Positions 38,736 through 49,070 of a stretch of 64,000 nt of DNA are shown here, in pieces; positions within the stretch are counted from its first letter, which is position 1; each line of letters begins with the position of its first letter. The notes under the pieces were generated by a model that ran no database searches, had not been told where the DNA came from, and saw only the letters and a list, made by a program, of their open reading frames with translations. Where the stretch lies: NCBI RefSeq assembly GCF_028548475.1, contig NZ_JAQQLE010000009.1, positions 1 to 64,000 on the forward strand. The letters are read 5' to 3'. Position numbers and translations under genes: made by a program. Source of the DNA: Vogesella margarita. Lineage in GTDB: Bacteria; Pseudomonadota; Gammaproteobacteria; Burkholderiales; Chromobacteriaceae.

Positions 38736-39380
38736 ATGGAACTGCCCGCCTCTCCCGCCACCACCCTCGACGCGTTGCAGCAGCGGCTGGCCGACTGCGG
38801 CCTGCAGCCGGCGGCCAGTCGCCACGGCACGGCGCTGTGCTGGCAGGGCTTGCGCCTGGGCGGCGGCAGCGACGCGGACATCGACGTCGAGCTGGCAGTC
38901 ACCCCGCACCCGTCGGCGCGGCAATACGGTTTCATGCTCTTCGTCGGCTGCACCCCGGCCTTGCGCGAGCAGGCGCGCCCGCTGCTGGACGCACTCGCCC
39001 CGGCCGCCGGCGCCTGGCTGTGGTGCGGCCCACGCGGTGCCGGCCGCTTCTGCCAGCGCGTGTTCGACGCCTTCCTCTACATCAACGGCCCGCTGCTGCA
39101 CGAAACGATGCGACACGGTCAGACCCAGCCGGACTGGCCGGCATTCTTCGCCAGCCAGCTGCAGCTGGGACAGCAGCTGCTGGCACTGGCGCGGCAGTAC
39201 CGCCGCGCGCAGCACGATGACAGCCAGCCGGAGCTGGGCGCGCTGCTACAGGAATTCGCACGGCCTCCGCTACTGCACAGCCACTACGCGCTGACGCTGG
39301 CACGGCTGCTGGAGCTGGGCCTAGCCCAACAGCAGCTGACGCAAGGCATCTTCGAGCAGCTGCTGCGGCCGGCGCCCTGA
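38736..39380 (+). CDS. Conserved hypothetical protein
   Basis: A 214-residue protein rich in Leu, Gln and Ala, without a signal peptide or clear membrane helices. I recognise no family. It begins only seven bases after the LysR stop and has no obvious ribosome-binding site beyond ACCGG, suggesting translational coupling with the regulator. A longer in-frame extension to 38568 overlaps the regulator and is unlikely. It is followed by a strong terminator. Confidence 0.65.
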   Translation: MELPASPATTLDALQQRLADCGLQPAASRHGTALCWQGLRLGGGSDADIDVELAVTPHPSARQYGFMLFVGCTPALREQARPLLDALAPAAGAWLWCGPRGAGRFCQRVFDAFLYINGPLLHETMRHGQTQPDWPAFFASQLQLGQQLLALARQYRRAQHDDSQPELGALLQEFARPPLLHSHYALTLARLLELGLAQQQLTQGIFEQLLRPAP

Positions 39381-39398
39381 GCCGACGGCCCGCACGCA

Positions 39399-39428
39399 AA
39401 AAACCCTGCACAGCGGTGCAGGGTTTTT
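39399..39428. terminator. Bidirectional terminator before comEA
   Basis: AACCCTGCAC (39402-39411) pairs with GTGCAGGGTT (39416-39425), flanked by A and T runs; serves the convergent 38736 gene and comEA. Confidence 0.9.
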
Positions 39429-39451
39429 GTTGGGTCTGACGAATGGTCAGC

Positions 39452-39802
39452 TTACGGTTTTTTTGCCGGAGCCGGTGCCGGCACCACAGTCGGTTTGGCG
39501 GTAGTCGCCGGTTTGGCTGCCGGAGCCTTGGTGGCGGCCTTGGCCGCACCAGCCCCGACCTGCAGATCCGCCTTCAGCTTTTCAAGGGTCTTGGCACCGA
39601 TGCCCGGTACGTTTTCCAGATCGGCATAGCTCTTGAATGGGCCATTCTTGGTGCGATAGTCGATGATGGCCTTGGCCTTGACCGGGCCGATACCTTTCAG
39701 CGATTCCAGCTCCTGCTGGCTGGCAGTGTTGGCGTTGACAGCCGCGAGCGCTGCCACGGAGAACAGCAGGGACAGCAATGCAGCGAAGAAGAGTTTCATC
39801 AT
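39452..39802 (-). CDS. comEA: ComEA-type competence DNA-binding protein
   Basis: Periplasmic DNA receptor acting as a ratchet in natural transformation. The 116-residue precursor has a signal peptide (about 1-20), a helix-hairpin-helix pair with GIGPVKAKAIIDYR and VPGIGAKTLEKLKADL, and a Lys/Pro/Ala-rich tail. This short form matches ComEA of Neisseriales. Its presence supports the view that the species takes up DNA, relevant to the 12-mer repeat and to the interrupted comM. Confidence 0.92.
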   Translation of the reverse strand: MMKLFFAALLSLLFSVAALAAVNANTASQQELESLKGIGPVKAKAIIDYRTKNGPFKSYADLENVPGIGAKTLEKLKADLQVGAGAAKAATKAPAAKPATTAKPTVVPAPAPAKKP

Positions 39803-39856
39803 TTTGCTCCCATGATTGTTAATGACCGCGCCATCAATATCCCAAATAAATAAACA

Positions 39857-40672
39857 TTAGCGCAAGACAAATTGCATGACGACCTTGGTTCCGATGTACG
39901 CCAGCAACAACAGCACGAAACCACCCAGCGTCCAGCGTATCGCCAGCCGGCCGCGCCAGCCGCGATACTTGCGGCCAACCAGCAAGGCGCCGAACACCAG
40001 CCAGGACGTCACCGCGAACACGGTCTTGTGGCTGAATACCGCCGGTTTGCCGAACACTTCCTCGGAAAAGAGTACGCCACTGGCCAGGCTGGCGGTCAAT
40101 AGCAGGAAACCGGTTCCCAGCGTCTGGAACATCAGGTTTTCCATCACCATCAACGGCGGCAGCTTGCCGGACAGGCGCCCCGGCTTGCGCTCGTGCAGCG
40201 CCCGCTCCTGCATCAGCATCAGCATCGCGATCAGCGCCCCGATGGCAAACAGGCTGTAGGCCAGCAGCGACACCACCATATGCAGCAGAAAAGCGACATC
40301 GTTCACGGCGTAGGTATTGCGCGGCAGCGGCAGGATTTCCGCCAGCAGCACCGCGACAAATGCGACCGGCACCAGAAAGGTCTGCAGCCCTTCCATGCGC
40401 GAGAAATAGCTGCCGGTCCAGAAGATCAGCAACATCATCCACGACAGCAGCGACAGCGCGGTCCCCAACCCCAGACTCACCATGCCGCTGTGGGCAACCG
40501 GCAACGCCAGCACGATCGCATGCAGCAGCAGCAGCCCCCCCAGCAAGGAGTGCTCGATACCGGTCTGACGTGGCCACAGCACATGTCCGCGCCAGTGACC
40601 CAGGTAGTGAACCGCCAGGCCCAGGTAACCAAAAGTCAATAAAGTGACCAAGATGAAAAGTAATCCGCTCAT
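39857..40672 (-). CDS. CcsA/HemX-like cytochrome c assembly family membrane protein
   Basis: A 271-residue protein with about eight membrane helices and the CcsA-family segment AVNDVAFLLHMVVSLLAYSLFAIGA, including conserved His residues that could bind haem. It matches the YpjD-type protein that lies divergent from ffh in many proteobacteria. Actual function in haem or signal-recognition context is unknown. A degenerate repeat copy (39971-39979) encodes part of the C-terminal region. Confidence 0.85.
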   Translation of the reverse strand: MSGLLFILVTLLTFGYLGLAVHYLGHWRGHVLWPRQTGIEHSLLGGLLLLHAIVLALPVAHSGMVSLGLGTALSLLSWMMLLIFWTGSYFSRMEGLQTFLVPVAFVAVLLAEILPLPRNTYAVNDVAFLLHMVVSLLAYSLFAIGALIAMLMLMQERALHERKPGRLSGKLPPLMVMENLMFQTLGTGFLLLTASLASGVLFSEEVFGKPAVFSHKTVFAVTSWLVFGALLVGRKYRGWRGRLAIRWTLGGFVLLLLAYIGTKVVMQFVLR

Positions 40673-40775
40673 GGAGGTGTGGCAGGTCTGCGAACCGGGG
40701 GCGGCTCGTGGTAAAATGAATGATTAAAGAGTCTACACCAAAGCAGCCCTTGCTTGGCAGACAGAAGGACACCGC

Positions 40776-42131
40776 ATGCTCGACAACCTTACTTCCAGAC
40801 TTACCAGTGCGCTGAAAACCATTCGTGGCCAGGCGCGCATCAGCGAAACCAACATCCAGGATGCCCTGCGCGAGGTGCGGCTGGCCTTGCTGGAGGCCGA
40901 CGTCGCGCTTCCGGTCGTCAAGACTTTCATCGCCCAGGTCAAGGAACGTGCGCTGGGCCAGGAAGTGATGGGCAGCCTGACCCCGGGCCAGGCGCTGATC
41001 GGCATCGTCAACGACGAGCTGGTGCGACTGATGGGGGACAAGAACGACGCGCTGAACCTGGCCGCCGTGCCGCCGGCGATCGTGCTGATGGCCGGCCTGC
41101 AGGGCGCCGGCAAGACCACCACCGTCGGCAAGCTGTCCAAGCTGCTGAAGGAGACCCAGAAGAAGAAGATTCTGGTGGTCTCCGCCGACGTGTACCGTCC
41201 GGCAGCAATCGAACAGCTGAAGACGCTGGCCGAACAGGTTGGTGTCGAATTCTTCCCGTCGTCGCCGGACCAGAAGCCGCTGGACATCGCCGCCGCGGCG
41301 CTGGATCACGCCAAACGCCACCTGTTTGACGTGCTGATGGTCGATACCGCCGGCCGCCTCGCCATCGACGAGGCGATGATGGCCGAGATCAAGGCGCTGC
41401 ACGGTTTCCTCAAACCGATCGAAACCCTGTTCGTGGTCGACGCGATGCAGGGTCAGGATGCGGTCAACACCGCCAAGGCCTTCAACGAGACCCTGCCGCT
41501 GACCGGTGTGATCCTGACCAAGATGGACGGCGACTCGCGTGGCGGTGCCGCGCTGTCGGTACGCCACATCACCGGCAAACCGATCAAGTTCATCGGTGTC
41601 GGCGAAAAGCTGACCGGCCTCGAGCCGTTCCACCCCGACCGCCTCGCCAGCCGCATTCTGGGCATGGGTGACGTGCTGTCGCTGATCGAAGATGTGCAGA
41701 AAGGCATCGACGAAAAAGAAGCGCAGGCGATGGCCAAGAAGCTGAAGTCCGGCAAGGGCTTCGACCTTGAGGACTTCAAGGCGCAGATGCAGCAAATGAA
41801 GAAGATGGGCGGCATGACCAGCCTGCTGGAAAAAATGCCGGGCGAGATCGGTCAGCTGGCCAAGGGCGTACAGGGCGCCGAGGCCGAGAAATCCATGCGC
41901 CGCATCGAGGGCATCATCAACTCGATGACCATGGAAGAGCGCCGCAAGCCGGAATTGCTGAAAGCCAGCCGCAAGCGCCGTATCGCCGCCGGCTCCGGTG
42001 TCAGCGTGCAGGAGGTCAACCGTCTGCTGAAGCAGTTCGAGCAGACCCAGAAGATGATGAAGCAGTTCTCGTCCAAGGGCGGGATCATGAAACTGATGAA
42101 GGGCATGAAAGGCATGATGCCTGGCATGTAA
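40776..42131 (+). CDS. ffh: Signal recognition particle protein Ffh
   Basis: SRP GTPase that directs membrane proteins to FtsY/SecYEG. The 451-residue protein has the N domain, G domain with GLQGAGKTTT, DTAGRL and TKMDGDSRGG, and the Met-rich M domain (MQQMKKMGGMTSLLEKMPG and a C-terminus ending KGMKGMMPGM) that binds 4.5S RNA and signal peptides. Length is typical. A terminator follows at 42138. Confidence 0.97.
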   Translation: MLDNLTSRLTSALKTIRGQARISETNIQDALREVRLALLEADVALPVVKTFIAQVKERALGQEVMGSLTPGQALIGIVNDELVRLMGDKNDALNLAAVPPAIVLMAGLQGAGKTTTVGKLSKLLKETQKKKILVVSADVYRPAAIEQLKTLAEQVGVEFFPSSPDQKPLDIAAAALDHAKRHLFDVLMVDTAGRLAIDEAMMAEIKALHGFLKPIETLFVVDAMQGQDAVNTAKAFNETLPLTGVILTKMDGDSRGGAALSVRHITGKPIKFIGVGEKLTGLEPFHPDRLASRILGMGDVLSLIEDVQKGIDEKEAQAMAKKLKSGKGFDLEDFKAQMQQMKKMGGMTSLLEKMPGEIGQLAKGVQGAEAEKSMRRIEGIINSMTMEERRKPELLKASRKRRIAAGSGVSVQEVNRLLKQFEQTQKMMKQFSSKGGIMKLMKGMKGMMPGM

Positions 42132-42137
42132 GGCAAC

Positions 42138-42165
42138 GGCGGCCGGCGACGGCCGCCCCGTTTTT
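42138..42165 (+). terminator. ffh terminator
   Basis: GGCGGCC (42138-42144) pairs with GGCCGCC (42151-42157), followed by CCCGTTTTT. Confidence 0.75.
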
Positions 42166-42187
42166 CATCTTGCACACGGATAGAGCT

Positions 42188-43087
42188 ATGCATTACGACG
42201 TTGTCGTGCTGACCGATCACAAGCTGCTGGCGCTGGATGCCGCAGACTGGTACAGCCAGCAGGTACACACCGAGGACAATCTGGTACTGGCCGCGCTGGA
42301 ACGACAAGGCCTCAAGGTTGGCCGCAAGGACTGGGCCGACCCGGCCTATGACTGGACGCAATGCCGCGCCGCCGTGTTCCGCAGCACCTGGGACTACTTC
42401 CACCGCTTTGCCGAGTTTTCGCCGTGGCTGGCCCGCGTCAGCCAGAGCACCCGCCTGTTCAACGAGGCCGGCCTGATCCACTGGAACATCGACAAGCACT
42501 ACCTCGGCGCACTGGCCGAAGGCGACATCAACATCGTGCCGACCCTGTTCATCGAGCGCGGCGACCCGCGCTCGCTGGCGCACATCGTCGCCGAAAGCGG
42601 CTGGGAAGACGTGATCCTGAAGCCCACCGTTTCCGGCGCCGCCCGTCACACCTACCGCTTCCACGCACTCGACAGCGAACGGCACGAGTGCACCTTCGGC
42701 GAGCTGGTGGAACAGGAGGCGATGATGCTGCAGCCGTTCCAGCGCAGCATCCTGGAACAGGGCGAGCTGTCGCTGATGGTCATCGACGGCCAGTACACCC
42801 ACGCCATCCGCAAGACCGCCAAGGCCGGCGACTTCCGCGTGCAGGACGACCACGGCGGCACCGTGCACCGCTTCGAGCCGTCCGCCGACGAGATCCTGTT
42901 CGCCGAAGCTGCCGTGGCGGCCGTGCCGTTCGACGTGCTATACGCCCGCGTCGACCTGATCCGCGACAACGACGGCGCACTGGCGATCATGGAACTGGAA
43001 ATGATCGAGCCGGAGCTGTTCTTCCGCTTTTGCCCTGAAGCCGCCGACAAGCTGGCCGCCGGCATCGCACGCCGTCTGGCCGCCTGA
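42188..43087 (+). CDS. ATP-grasp domain protein
   Basis: A 299-residue protein of the RimK/glutathione-synthetase-like ATP-grasp group, with WDYFHR near 75, ILKPTVSGAARHTYR in the nucleotide-binding half and a metal-binding LYARVDLIRD...MELEMIEPELFF end. It would ligate a carboxylate to an amine with ATP; the substrate is unknown. ATG 42188 follows GGATAGAGCT. A perfect 14-mer repeat copy (42314-42327) lies in the coding region, read as Lys-Val-Gly-Arg-Lys. Confidence 0.8.
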   Translation: MHYDVVVLTDHKLLALDAADWYSQQVHTEDNLVLAALERQGLKVGRKDWADPAYDWTQCRAAVFRSTWDYFHRFAEFSPWLARVSQSTRLFNEAGLIHWNIDKHYLGALAEGDINIVPTLFIERGDPRSLAHIVAESGWEDVILKPTVSGAARHTYRFHALDSERHECTFGELVEQEAMMLQPFQRSILEQGELSLMVIDGQYTHAIRKTAKAGDFRVQDDHGGTVHRFEPSADEILFAEAAVAAVPFDVLYARVDLIRDNDGALAIMELEMIEPELFFRFCPEAADKLAAGIARRLAA

Positions 43088-44537
<1,450 letters not shown>

Positions 44538-44538
44538 G

Positions 44539-44586
44539 TTGCGGCCAACCTTGCAGGCAAAAAGCCACCCGTCGGGTGGCTTTTTT
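44539..44586 (+). terminator. 12-mer repeat followed by purB terminator
   Basis: TTGCGGCCAACCTT (44539-44552) begins two bases after the purB stop. AAAAAGCCACCC (44559-44570) then pairs with GGGTGGCTTTTTT (44574-44586). This is the last exact repeat copy in the window. Confidence 0.88.
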
Positions 44587-44635
44587 CATGCGTGCACCAG
44601 AATGTCCGGCCGTGCGCACAAAAATCGTGCACGAC

Positions 44636-44670
44636 AAAAAGCCGTCAATCTGACTTATTGACGGCTTTTA
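44636..44670 (-). terminator. Terminator of the initiator tRNA
   Basis: GCCGTCAAT (44641-44649) pairs with ATTGACGGC (44658-44666), flanked by A and T runs, immediately downstream of the minus-strand tRNA. Confidence 0.85.
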
Positions 44671-44677
44671 AAATCCT

Positions 44678-44754
<77 letters not shown>

Positions 44755-44798
44755 ACTGAGAAAAACATGATACCCTGCCCGACCACTACCGTCAAGCA

Positions 44799-45620
44799 TT
44801 AAACACTCCAACTTACCCAACCCCAGTACCAGGTCGCGAGGATGACCACACCGAACACGATACGGTACCAGGCAAACACCTCGTAGGTATGCGTGGCGAT
44901 GAAGCGCACCAGGGTGCGCACCGCCAGCAAGGCACTGATAAAGGCGGCCACAAAGCCGACCGCGAACATCGGCAATTCAGACAGCGACAGCACGTCACGG
45001 TGCTTGTACAGGTCGTAGAAGGTTGCGGCAAACATGGTCGGCACCGCCAGGAAGAAGGAAAACTCGGCGGCAACCTTGCGATCCAGCCCGAAGAACATCC
45101 CGCCGATGATGGTGGCGCCGGAGCGCGAGGTGCCCGGAATCATCGCCAGCACCTGGGCACAACCGACCTTCAGCGCGTCACGCCAACCGATGTCATCCAC
45201 CTGGTGCACCCGTGTGGTGTGGGTGCGGCGCTCGGCGTACAGGATCAGCAAGCCGCCAACGATCAAGGCCGTGGCGACGCTGACCGGGTTGAAGAAGTAG
45301 TACTTGATCTGCTTGATGAACAGCAGCCCCATCACCGCCGCCGGCAGGAACGCCACCAGCAGGTTCAGCGCGAAACGTTGCGCCTTGGGGTCGGAACGCA
45401 AGCCGGTGGCGACGCTGACAAAACGCTGCCGGTATTCGAACAGCACCGCCAGGATCGCCCCCAGCTGGATCGCCACTTCGAACACCTTGCCCTCGTTAAA
45501 GAAGCCGATCAGATCGCCGATCACGATCAGGTGGCCGGTACTGGATACCGGCAGGAACTCGGTCAAGCCCTCCACCACCCCCAACAACAATGCTTTCGCC
45601 AAAAACAGCCAGTCCACCAC
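44799..45620 (-). CDS. uppP: Undecaprenyl-diphosphatase
   Basis: Inner-membrane enzyme recycling undecaprenyl pyrophosphate for cell-wall synthesis; overexpression confers bacitracin resistance. The 273-residue protein has about eight helices, the N-terminal [18 protein letters not shown] motif and the second catalytic segment [15 protein letters not shown]. It lies just upstream of the initiator tRNA on the minus strand. Confidence 0.96.
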   Translation of the reverse strand: MVDWLFLAKALLLGVVEGLTEFLPVSSTGHLIVIGDLIGFFNEGKVFEVAIQLGAILAVLFEYRQRFVSVATGLRSDPKAQRFALNLLVAFLPAAVMGLLFIKQIKYYFFNPVSVATALIVGGLLILYAERRTHTTRVHQVDDIGWRDALKVGCAQVLAMIPGTSRSGATIIGGMFFGLDRKVAAEFSFFLAVPTMFAATFYDLYKHRDVLSLSELPMFAVGFVAAFISALLAVRTLVRFIATHTYEVFAWYRIVFGVVILATWYWGWVSWSV

Positions 45621-45647
45621 GCCCCCGATCTTTCACTTCAATAATAA

Positions 45648-45671
45648 AAGGGTCGTCCACAGACGACCCTT
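45648..45671 (-). terminator. dsbA terminator
   Basis: AAGGGTCGTC (45648-45657) pairs with GACGACCCTT (45662-45671); on the minus strand it is followed by TTATTATT. Confidence 0.85.
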
Positions 45672-45691
45672 GAGTCAGCATCATGCCTTGC

Positions 45692-46300
45692 TTATTTGCC
45701 GCTCGCCACCTTGGCCACCAGCTCGTTGACCACCTGCAGCAGGCGTGCCGGCTCTGCCGGCTGTGCCATGTACTTGCCGCCCACCACGATCGCCGGCGTA
45801 CCCTGTACCGCGTAATCGCGAGTCATCTTGCTGGCACGGGCCACCTGCGCGTTCACGCCAAACGACTTGTAGGTCTGCATGAAGCTGGCGGTATTGACGC
45901 CCTGGCTTGGCAGCCACTGACGCAGCTTGTCTTCCTCTGCCAGGTTGATATTCTTCTTCATCACCGCTTCAAACGCAGGCTGATGAAGCTTTTCCAATGT
46001 CTTGGTCGCATTGAAGGTGGCATACAGGCGGGCCAGCCCTTCCATCGGCTTGTTCCAGACGATCTGCTCGCGACGGAACTCTACATTGGCCGGCAGCTTC
46101 TTGCGCCAGGCTTCCAGCGCCGGATCCAGGTTGTAGCAATGAATGCAGGCGTAAGAGAAGAACTCGATCACTTCCACCTTGCCGGCGGCAACGGTAGGCT
46201 GCGGCTTGGCCAGCACGGTGTAGTCACGCCCCTCGACCAGTGCAGCATGCGCCAGTGACGACGACAGGAACAAAGCGGCTAAAACCCATTTTTTCATCAT
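45692..46300 (-). CDS. dsbA: Thiol:disulfide interchange protein DsbA
   Basis: Periplasmic oxidase introducing disulfides into secreted proteins. The 202-residue precursor has a signal peptide (to ALA/AHA near 20) and the thioredoxin-fold active site FFSYACIHCYNL with CIHC, plus the cis-Pro in VQGTPAIVVGG. The start is one of two adjacent ATG codons (46300 or 46297). It follows the SPOR-domain gene on the same strand. Confidence 0.94.
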   Translation of the reverse strand: MMKKWVLAALFLSSSLAHAALVEGRDYTVLAKPQPTVAAGKVEVIEFFSYACIHCYNLDPALEAWRKKLPANVEFRREQIVWNKPMEGLARLYATFNATKTLEKLHQPAFEAVMKKNINLAEEDKLRQWLPSQGVNTASFMQTYKSFGVNAQVARASKMTRDYAVQGTPAIVVGGKYMAQPAEPARLLQVVNELVAKVASGK

Positions 46301-46313
46301 GAAATCCACTCGA

Positions 46314-46991
46314 TTATTGTTTGGCTGACAACTTCACCACCACCACATCAATACCATCCTGCCGCAGGCGCTGACGCAAGGCGTCGACATCGGCAGCCCG
46401 TTCGAACGGGCCGATCCGCACCCGGTGAATCAGGCCCTTTCCCGGCACGTTGCTGGACAGAATGTTGGCCTCCACCCCCATCAACGCCAGCTTGGCCTTC
46501 ATATTGTCGGCATCGCTTTCGTTATTGAACGCGCCAGCCTGCAAATAGATCTTGGCCGGTGTCGCTGTCGGACGCTCGGCACGGGCATCGGTTCCCTGCG
46601 CCGGATCGACCGGCACCGCTTCCAGTTGCCCCGGCAGGATCTTGTAAAAGTCAAAGCGCTGCTCGTCGTCCTTTGGCGCGACGGCGGCACTTTGCGATGC
46701 CGCCGCTTTCGGTGCCGTCACCACCGGCGCCGGTTGGGCTGTATCCAGTTTCGCCCCCGGTGCCAGCACCTCGGCAACCGGTTCCGATGCGGTTCCGCGC
46801 GCAGCCTGCAACCGTTCCAGATTGCTGTACGGCACGCTGGCCTTGTTCATGTAAAACGCCACGCCTATCGCCACACCGACGCCGACGATCAGGCCGACCA
46901 GTACGCCGGCCATCATGCCGCCACCGCCCTTGCTGCTGCCAGAGGGTTTGCGGGGGGCGCTGCGTACCTGCTTCAAATCTCGATTACTCAT
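46314..46991 (-). CDS. SPOR-domain (FtsN/DedD-like) membrane protein
   Basis: A 225-residue bitopic protein with one membrane segment (about 30-50), an Ala/Pro-rich periplasmic linker and a C-terminal SPOR domain (IYLQAGAFNNESDADNMKAKL ... HRVRIGPFERAADVDALRQRL) that binds denuded peptidoglycan at septa. ATG 46991 gives the usual short cytoplasmic N-terminus; an upstream frame to 47036 is less likely. It is followed by dsbA, an order common in betaproteobacteria. Confidence 0.88.
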   Translation of the reverse strand: MSNRDLKQVRSAPRKPSGSSKGGGGMMAGVLVGLIVGVGVAIGVAFYMNKASVPYSNLERLQAARGTASEPVAEVLAPGAKLDTAQPAPVVTAPKAAASQSAAVAPKDDEQRFDFYKILPGQLEAVPVDPAQGTDARAERPTATPAKIYLQAGAFNNESDADNMKAKLALMGVEANILSSNVPGKGLIHRVRIGPFERAADVDALRQRLRQDGIDVVVVKLSAKQ

Positions 46992-47032
46992 GAAACTCAC
47001 TAAATGGAGGGTATTGCCAACAACACGGGGAT

Positions 47033-47701
47033 TCAACGACTGCCAAAGCTGGCCAACCCTCGCCTGAATTGTACTGCCTGCAACAGATGCGCCCGCTCCG
47101 GACGGGCGTGCCCGCCAAGGTCTGCCAGCGTACGCGCAATGCGCAGCACCCGGAAATAGGCACGCGCCGACAAGTCCAGCTTGTCCAGCATCTGGTTCAG
47201 TAATGCACTGTCCGCCGCGGACAAGGGGCAGACCTCGGCCAGCTCCGCCGCATTCAACTCGGCATTGACCTTGCCTTGCCGTTGCAGCTGGCGCTCGCGC
47301 GCCACCTCTACCCGCTCGCGCACCACGCGACTGTCCTCACCGTCGGGCAAGGCCTGCAGCTCGTCGAGAGACAAACTGCCGACTTCCACCATCAGGTCAA
47401 AGCGATCCAGCAGCGGACCCGATATTTTAGCGCGATATCGGCTGACCTGCTCGGGCGTACAGCGACAAGGCTTGCGCGGATGGCCCAGATAGCCGCAGGG
47501 ACAGGGATTCATCGCCGCCAGCAACTGGAAACGCGCGGGGTAGCTGACCTGTCGCGCGGCTCTGGAGATATGGATCTCGCCGCTCTCCAGCGGTTCCCGC
47601 AACACCTCCAATACTTTGCGATCGTATTCCGGTAGTTCGTCCAGAAACAGCACGCCGCGATGGGCAAGGCTGATCTCGCCGGGACGCGGATCGGAGCCGC
47701 C
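47033..47701 (-). pseudogene. comM: comM (YifB-like AAA+ ATPase), 3' part interrupted by a transposon
   Basis: The open frame from the end of the transposon (47701) to the stop at 47033 encodes about 222 C-terminal residues of the Mg-chelatase-like protein ComM, including GGSDPRPGEISLAHRGVLFLDELPEY (read piecewise: Walker B LFLDE), MNPCPCGY, a four-Cys cluster and a C-terminal domain. The N-terminal half is missing and is not seen up to 64,000. ComM is a branch-migration helicase needed for natural transformation. The break lies in the Gly-Gly codons, the site used by comM-targeting transposons in Acinetobacter. Confidence 0.93.
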
Positions 47702-47750
47702 TGTTAATCCGTTCGATATTTGCGAATATCGACGGAAACAGGAGTGCTAA
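47701..47750 (+). mobile_element. Left end of the Tn7-like transposon in comM
   Basis: Host comM sequence stops at about 47700-47701 and foreign sequence begins with TGTTAATCC (47702), the 5'-TGT start typical of Tn7-like ends. A stem TCGATATT (47713-47720) / AATATCGA (47725-47732) lies just inside and may be a TnsB-binding site. The expected 5-bp target duplication would be GCCGC (47696-47700) or CCGCC, but the other end is outside the window. Confidence 0.7.
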
Positions 47751-48242
47751 ATGCGACTGACCCGTTTCCTTCGCCCCCTTGCCCAACCATTTGATATGGT
47801 TCGCAGGCTCTATTTCCTTTCCCAACGCCCATCATCATACGCTGACATCGACCCAGGTATCGCTCCACTAGTAGAGCAATTCGCCCAAATCCCTAGCGTC
47901 CAAACACTCGCATCATGCCAAGGACACCCGACTCGGCATAGATCTCCCTACATCTCTTTCAGTTCAACGGTTGAAATTGCTGAAGCCATTGACGCGCGAG
48001 TTCAAGGTGCACTTTCGCAAAATCAGCTCAACTACTACTGGTCGATAATGGGCGTCTTCAACCAAGACAGTCGACTGACCTTTCTCCTGTACTCACCTGA
48101 ACTCAAAGTGCTCGCTCGTGGCACTTGGTCAGCCTTCTATCACCTTGGGCTATGCCGGCAGGCTGTCGAGCAGGACATCGAGACCATTGGTCAGCTCATC
48201 GCCGGAAAAAACTGTGTATCGCTTCCTGGAGCCCGACATTGA
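47751..48242 (+). CDS. Hypothetical protein between the transposon end and tnsA
   Basis: A 163-residue basic protein, start ATG 47751 with ACAGGAG eight bases upstream. No family is recognised. A LASCQGHP segment near residue 55 and PYISFSS after it look like a conserved core. It is the first gene inside the transposon, read toward tnsA, so it may be a transposon accessory factor rather than cargo. No signal peptide or membrane segment. Confidence 0.6.
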   Translation: MRLTRFLRPLAQPFDMVRRLYFLSQRPSSYADIDPGIAPLVEQFAQIPSVQTLASCQGHPTRHRSPYISFSSTVEIAEAIDARVQGALSQNQLNYYWSIMGVFNQDSRLTFLLYSPELKVLARGTWSAFYHLGLCRQAVEQDIETIGQLIAGKNCVSLPGARH

Positions 48243-48341
48243 GCAGCTACCAGATGCCGACCACGGCAACCAGCATGAACACCATTCCAACAAAAAATAC
48301 CAAAAAAATACTCTTTGTCATTCTACGAGGCAAATTTTAAG

Positions 48342-49067
48342 ATGAGAACCTCTCAAGCATGGCTTCTCAATGTGGGCACTCCTGACGCGGTTCGGCGCAT
48401 CCCGATCAATACCATCAGCCTGACCGGGGAAGTTCTCGGCAAAGAGTTTGAATCCTCTCTTGAGCGCGACCTGATCATGAAAGCAGCCTGGAATCGCCAG
48501 CTCGACTGGTTCCAAGTGCAACCCGTCAAAATTCCCTTCCTCGACACCGATGGCAAACAGCGCAGCTATACGCCAGACCTGCTGATCAGCTTCATCCCTG
48601 ATGCGATTACCGGCTTACCGGTCCGCCGCCCCTTGCTCTGCGAAGTGAAATATCTCGATGACCTCCGGCGCAATTGGCCAGAGCTGAAGCCCAAGTTCAG
48701 AGCGGCTCGCGCCTATGCACGTGAGCGCGGCTGGGAATTCAAGATCTTTACCGAGAAGCGCGTCCGCGATGGTCTGCTGCAGAACATTCAGTTCCTGTGG
48801 TCTTACCGGTTTGCCGCGGACCATCACGGCCATCGCGACCGGCTGATTCGCATGCTGGATGATATGGAGGAGACCAGCATCGCAGGACTGCTAGAGGCCT
48901 GCTACCTCCCAAGCAACCGTTACGGCCGCGGCGAAGGTCAGTGGACGTTATGGTGCCTGATTGCCAAGCAAACCATCCTGTGCGATCTGAGCCTTCCTCT
49001 ATCAATGGAGACCCGCGTCTGGCTCACTCCAATACTTCAGGCCGACGATGCCGGTGACGAGGACTAA
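48342..49067 (+). CDS. tnsA: TnsA-like transposon endonuclease
   Basis: Makes the 5' end cuts in cut-and-paste Tn7-like transposition together with TnsB. The 241-residue protein has the restriction-endonuclease-like core: Glu41 in ESSLERD, Asp79 in YTPDLL and Glu101-Val-Lys103 in LLCEVKY, matching the PD-(D/E)xK arrangement of TnsA. ATG 48342 has GAGG 11 bases upstream; a TTG at 48315 is an alternative. It is followed by tnsB after 3 bases. Confidence 0.88.
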   Translation: MRTSQAWLLNVGTPDAVRRIPINTISLTGEVLGKEFESSLERDLIMKAAWNRQLDWFQVQPVKIPFLDTDGKQRSYTPDLLISFIPDAITGLPVRRPLLCEVKYLDDLRRNWPELKPKFRAARAYARERGWEFKIFTEKRVRDGLLQNIQFLWSYRFAADHHGHRDRLIRMLDDMEETSIAGLLEACYLPSNRYGRGEGQWTLWCLIAKQTILCDLSLPLSMETRVWLTPILQADDAGDED

Positions 49068-49070
49068 CTG

